DNA of 45,188 nucleotides from a bacterium UBP8_UBA817 (GTDB lineage: Bacteria; Margulisbacteria; Marinamargulisbacteria; SXXA01; SICP01): NCBI GenBank assembly GCA_945898045.1, contig CAMDGG010000003.1, positions 74,529 to 119,716 of the forward strand, written 5' to 3'. The position numbers were made by a program, and so were the translations under genes. Below the pieces are notes generated by a model. It had not been told where the DNA came from and searched no databases. It was given only the letters and a program-made list of their open reading frames with translations. Shown one piece after another: positions 40,452 to 45,188 of the stretch. Within the stretch, counting starts at the first letter, position 1, and each line of letters opens with the position of its first letter.

Positions 40452-41372
40452 ATGAAAAAGACACTACTATTTTCTCTATTAGGAATAGCTATTTTTTTAA
40501 CGGGCTGTACCTCAAACTCCCCAAAAGGCCCTTATAAACTAAACGTTGTTTCAACAACAGGCATGATTAACGATATCGTTCTAAATATTGGCAGTGGAAA
40601 TGTAGAAGCCAAAGGCCTCATGGGCCCAGGTGTAGATCCTCACCTCTACAAAGCTAGCGAAGGAGACGTTAACACACTCGCTAAGGCAGATGTTATTTTT
40701 TATAATGGACTCCACCTCGAATCTAAAATGGGAGAGGTTTTTGAAAAAATGTCAGGGAAAGTAAAAGTAGTCGCTGTAGCCAGTACTATTCCTGAAGCCA
40801 AACTCAGAACACCTCCAGAGTTCAAAGGATTCCACGATCCCCACGTCTGGTTTGATGTCTCATTATGGAAAATAGCCGCTTTAGAAGTAGAAAAAGCACT
40901 CATCGAAGTAGATCCTGCCAACGCTTCCGCTTATAAAGAACGTGCAAAACAATATCAGGAAAAATTAGATACGCTAGAAATCGAAATTAAAGCGGCCATT
41001 AAAACACTGCCTAAAGAAAAAAGAATTCTGGTCACAGCACATGATGCATTTGGATATTTTGGACGCGCTTATGGATTTGAAGTCATTGGCTTGCAAGGCA
41101 TTAGTACACAGGCCGAAGCAGGCACCCAAGATGTTCAGCGACTTGCCGCCCTCATCCAACAAAGAAAAATTCCCGCGATCTTTATTGAAACCGCTATTCC
41201 TATTCGTAATATCAAAGCAGTTCAAGACGCTGCAAAAGCCAAAGGCTGGAATGTTCGAATTGGCGGCGAATTATTTTCAGATGCAATGGGGACAAGTGGC
41301 ACGCCACAAGGAACCTACGTCGGCATGGTACGCCATAATATCCATACTATTGTGAAGGCTCTGGGACAATGA
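40452..41372 (+). CDS. TroA/ZnuA-family metal-binding lipoprotein
   Basis: Lipobox [63 protein letters not shown] (TroA-like H-H-H-D ligand pattern). Confidence 0.92.
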   Translation: MKKTLLFSLLGIAIFLTGCTSNSPKGPYKLNVVSTTGMINDIVLNIGSGNVEAKGLMGPGVDPHLYKASEGDVNTLAKADVIFYNGLHLESKMGEVFEKMSGKVKVVAVASTIPEAKLRTPPEFKGFHDPHVWFDVSLWKIAALEVEKALIEVDPANASAYKERAKQYQEKLDTLEIEIKAAIKTLPKEKRILVTAHDAFGYFGRAYGFEVIGLQGISTQAEAGTQDVQRLAALIQQRKIPAIFIETAIPIRNIKAVQDAAKAKGWNVRIGGELFSDAMGTSGTPQGTYVGMVRHNIHTIVKALGQ

Positions 41373-42100
41373 CCCCCCCTGCAGTCGCAGTTAAAGATCT
41401 AACACTCGCCTACCGAGACACACCCGTCTTATGGGATATTGATATCACCATCCCACAAGGCGTTCTCTTAGCCATTGTAGGCCCAAATGGCGCAGGAAAA
41501 ACAACCTTAATTAAAGCCATTTTAGGGCTTCTAAAACCTGCTGCTGGTAAAGTGGAAATTTTAGGGAAACCCTATCAACAGCAAATTAAAAAAGTGGGAT
41601 ATGTACCGCAACGTGGCACCGTAGATTGGGATTTTCCAACAGATGCCCTAGATGTCGTGCTCATGGGACGGTATGGTCATTTGGGATGGTTCAAACGTCC
41701 TGGAAAAAAAGACTATGCATTGGCTTTGGACGCCTTGGACCGGGTAGGCATGGCTGATTTTGCCTCCCGCCAAATTAGTCAATTATCAGGAGGCCAACAA
41801 CAGCGCATTTTTTTGGCACGCGCCCTTGTACAAGACGCGCAAATTTATTTTATGGACGAGCCTTTTGTAGGCGTGGATGCTGCCACTGAAAAAGCCATTG
41901 TGACGCTCCTAAAAGAATTAAGAAAACAAGGTAAGACTGTGATTGTGGTCCATCATGATTTGCAGACCTTAAAAGAATACTTTGATTGGGCACTCTTATT
42001 AAACGTTCACCAAATTGCCATCGGCCCGGTTGAAGAGGTCATCACCTCCGATAACCTCCGAAAGGCGTATGGTGGTCGAAGTGCATTTTTTGTGAGCTGA
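41369..42100 (+). CDS. Metal ABC transporter ATP-binding protein (TroB/MntB-like)
   Basis: [91 protein letters not shown]. Confidence 0.95.
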   Translation: MTPPAVAVKDLTLAYRDTPVLWDIDITIPQGVLLAIVGPNGAGKTTLIKAILGLLKPAAGKVEILGKPYQQQIKKVGYVPQRGTVDWDFPTDALDVVLMGRYGHLGWFKRPGKKDYALALDALDRVGMADFASRQISQLSGGQQQRIFLARALVQDAQIYFMDEPFVGVDAATEKAIVTLLKELRKQGKTVIVVHHDLQTLKEYFDWALLLNVHQIAIGPVEEVITSDNLRKAYGGRSAFFVS

Positions 42101-42101
42101 T

Positions 42102-42995
42102 ATGGATTACACAATTTTCATGGTAATGATTGGCAGTAGTTTGGTTGGATGTGTTTCGGGTGCCTTGGGCAGTTTTGCGGTTCTAAGAAAACAAAGTCTT
42201 TTAGGAGACGCCATTTCTCATGCGGCACTTCCTGGTATCGCACTGGCTTTTTTAATTACGATGGCAAAATCCCCCATGATCTTTATGGCAGGCGCTATGA
42301 TTGCCGGATGGATTGGGACGATGTTAGTGATGGCCATTGTACGGCATACTGTGATCAAAGAAGATGCAGCCTTAGGCATGATTTTATCCGTATTTTTTGG
42401 ATTTGGATTGGTACTTCTAACATTGATTCAACGATTGCCCACTGCCAATAAATCAGGACTCACCCACTATCTTTTTGGAAGCGCTGCTACGCTTCTTTTA
42501 GAAGATGTGAAAGCCATGTGTCTTATGGGTGTTGTCACACTTGCGGGACTTTTTCTTTTCTGGAAAGAATTTAAACTTTTTACTTTTGATAAAGATTACG
42601 CGACCGCCTTAGGGTTCCCCGTAAAACGTATCGAACTCATACTCACACTTCTCACCGTTACCGCTATCGTTATGGGTCTTCAAACGGTGGGCGTTATCCT
42701 AATGAGTGCAATGATTATTGCGCCCGCAGCAGCAGCTAGACAATGGACGGATCGACTGTGGTTGATGGTGGTTTTAAGTGCCGTTTTTGGCGCAGTATCT
42801 GGACTATCAGGGGCCTTGCTTAGTGGCTTTGTTGCACAGCTTCCAACAGGGCCTACGATTGTTTTAATTATGAGTGCAATCGTACTAATTTCACTTTTAT
42901 TTGCACCCAACCGGGGCATGATTTGGGAATGGTTTCAACGTAGACAAGAAACCAAATTACTGAGACAAAAACTAATGGAAAAACATAAATCATGA
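42102..42995 (+). CDS. Metal ABC transporter permease (TroC-like)
   Basis: LGSFAVLRKQSLLGDAISHAALPGIALAFL, TVGVILMSAMIIAPAAAARQWTDRLWLMV. Confidence 0.94.
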   Translation: MDYTIFMVMIGSSLVGCVSGALGSFAVLRKQSLLGDAISHAALPGIALAFLITMAKSPMIFMAGAMIAGWIGTMLVMAIVRHTVIKEDAALGMILSVFFGFGLVLLTLIQRLPTANKSGLTHYLFGSAATLLLEDVKAMCLMGVVTLAGLFLFWKEFKLFTFDKDYATALGFPVKRIELILTLLTVTAIVMGLQTVGVILMSAMIIAPAAAARQWTDRLWLMVVLSAVFGAVSGLSGALLSGFVAQLPTGPTIVLIMSAIVLISLLFAPNRGMIWEWFQRRQETKLLRQKLMEKHKS

Positions 42996-44095
42996 CCCCT
43001 CAACTCGAAATTATTATTACTGCGTGCATAGTCTCAACCGCGTGCGTCATTCCCGGTGTCTTTTTAATTTTACGTCGCGTTGCACTCATGAGTGATGCCA
43101 TTAGCCATGCCATCTTAATGGGAATTGTGATTATGTTTTTCATCGTTAAAGATCTTCATTCCCCTTTGTTAATGATCGGTGCAGTGGCTACAGGCATCCT
43201 CACCGTACTTCTCACGGAATGGATTATCCAATCAAAAAGACTCAAAGAAGATGCCGCAATTGGACTAGTATTTCCCGTCTTTTTTTCAATCGGAGTCATT
43301 TTAATCAGTCGGTATGCCGGCAATATTCACCTAGACCAAGACGCCGTATTATTGGGAGAAATTGCCTTTGCACCCTTTAACCGGTTCCTATTTTTAGGTC
43401 GGGATTTGGGCCCAGTCGCCATGTGGAGTATGGGGGCTATTCTAGTGATGAATCTGGGGTTATTACTTCTCTTTTATAAAGAACTTAAACTGGCAACTTT
43501 TGATAAAGCCCTCGCCGCGACGGTAGGGTTTTCACCCGTTTTACTTTATTACGGCCTCATGACTACGGTCAGCATCACCGCGGTCGGTGCGTTCGATGCA
43601 GTGGGCTCTATCTTGGTGGTGGCGCTAATGATCACACCTCCCTCAACCGCCTATCTACTCACGGACCGCCTTTCAAGAATGATTGTACTCAGTGTTTTGA
43701 TTGGTATTGCTTCTGCAGTCAGTGGATACGTGATGGCCTCATTATTAGATGCGTCCATAGCAGGCTCTATCGCGACCATGACAGGGGCCGCCTTTTTAAT
43801 TGCTCTCTTTTTCTCTCCAAAACAAGGGTTACTCACCACTTATTTACGATCCAAGCATCAAAAGACAGACTTTGCTTCAAAAATGCTCTTGGTCCAATTA
43901 ATGGTTCATGAAGATCAACAAGAAGATTTTGAAACCACGGTTACCCATATGGTTCATCACATGGATTGGTCCATTAAATTTTCAAAAAAAATTGCCCGAT
44001 ATAGTGTTGAAAAAGGATACATCACCCGAAATCAAGATCAGCTCTTTTTAACCCCTCTAGGAAGAGAGGTCGCAAGAGCCGCTATCGTACATTAA
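42992..44095 (+). CDS. Metal ABC transporter permease (TroD-like) fused to C-terminal winged-helix, DtxR-like domain
   Basis: IPGVFLILRRVALMSDAISHAILMGIVI.. permease core; C-terminal FASKMLLVQLMVHEDQQEDFETTVTHMVHHMDWSIKFSKKIARYSVEKGYITRNQDQLFLTPLGREVARAAIVH. Confidence 0.85.
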   Translation: MTPQLEIIITACIVSTACVIPGVFLILRRVALMSDAISHAILMGIVIMFFIVKDLHSPLLMIGAVATGILTVLLTEWIIQSKRLKEDAAIGLVFPVFFSIGVILISRYAGNIHLDQDAVLLGEIAFAPFNRFLFLGRDLGPVAMWSMGAILVMNLGLLLLFYKELKLATFDKALAATVGFSPVLLYYGLMTTVSITAVGAFDAVGSILVVALMITPPSTAYLLTDRLSRMIVLSVLIGIASAVSGYVMASLLDASIAGSIATMTGAAFLIALFFSPKQGLLTTYLRSKHQKTDFASKMLLVQLMVHEDQQEDFETTVTHMVHHMDWSIKFSKKIARYSVEKGYITRNQDQLFLTPLGREVARAAIVH

Positions 44096-44111
44096 TTAAA
44101 GTGGGTAAGTC

Positions 44112-45059
<948 letters not shown>

Positions 45060-45188
45060 TTAATAAATTTCCATCGTATGATCAATGTCTCGCGCCCATT
45101 GCGTGATGCCACCAACCAAATTTTTAACATTCACAAATCCCGCATCCTGCAAAATCCCAACAGCCCGAGCACTACGCCCGCCACTGCG
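45060..45188 (-). CDS. Rhodanese-like domain protein (partial; N-terminus off window)
   Basis: Own translation RSGGRSARAVGILQDAGFVNVKNLVGGITQWARDIDHTMEIY*; fits the rhodanese C-terminal pattern downstream of the active-site loop. Confidence 0.85.
   Translation of the reverse strand, partial: RSGGRSARAVGILQDAGFVNVKNLVGGITQWARDIDHTMEIY

Overview
The window is a compact bacterial chromosomal segment of mostly housekeeping genes. The lineage looks diderm but with some Firmicutes-like gene order; I cannot assign a taxon from sequence alone. Gene blocks in order: grpE(partial)-hrcA with CIRCE; DUF4143-type AAA ATPase; Gfo/Idh oxidoreductase; metK; cinA-C/recA/rny/ymdB/lptB/lptFG; thiC; a four-gene minus-strand operon (conserved TIM-barrel/NPD-like protein plus three secreted phage-tail-collar-domain proteins); bioB; peroxiredoxin-sod; ssb; tRNA-Asp; two decayed genes (RhuM-like and FAD oxidoreductase); yggU, recQ; DEAD-box helicase plus secreted phosphoesterase; mscS; rpmB-rpmG-gltA; a MazF/PemK-type TA pair; rmlD-rpiB; dnaX-ybaB-recR-R3H/AAA-tmk; an AlbA_2/Schlafen-type ATPase; fumC; an outer-membrane beta-barrel plus TroABCD-like metal ABC operon whose last permease carries a C-terminal winged-helix domain; mdh; rhodanese(partial). 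Best leads: (1) the collar-protein/NPD-like enzyme operon with HxH-rich secreted needle-like proteins; (2) a permease-repressor fusion in a metal-uptake operon preceded by a tandem palindromic operator; (3) an apparent AUU start codon for ymdB overlapping the rny stop codon; (4) short-range DNA structures not explained by genes: a 27-bp palindrome at the DUF4143 gene, four 11-bp helically phased repeats after the AlbA_2 gene, and palindromic intergenic elements.
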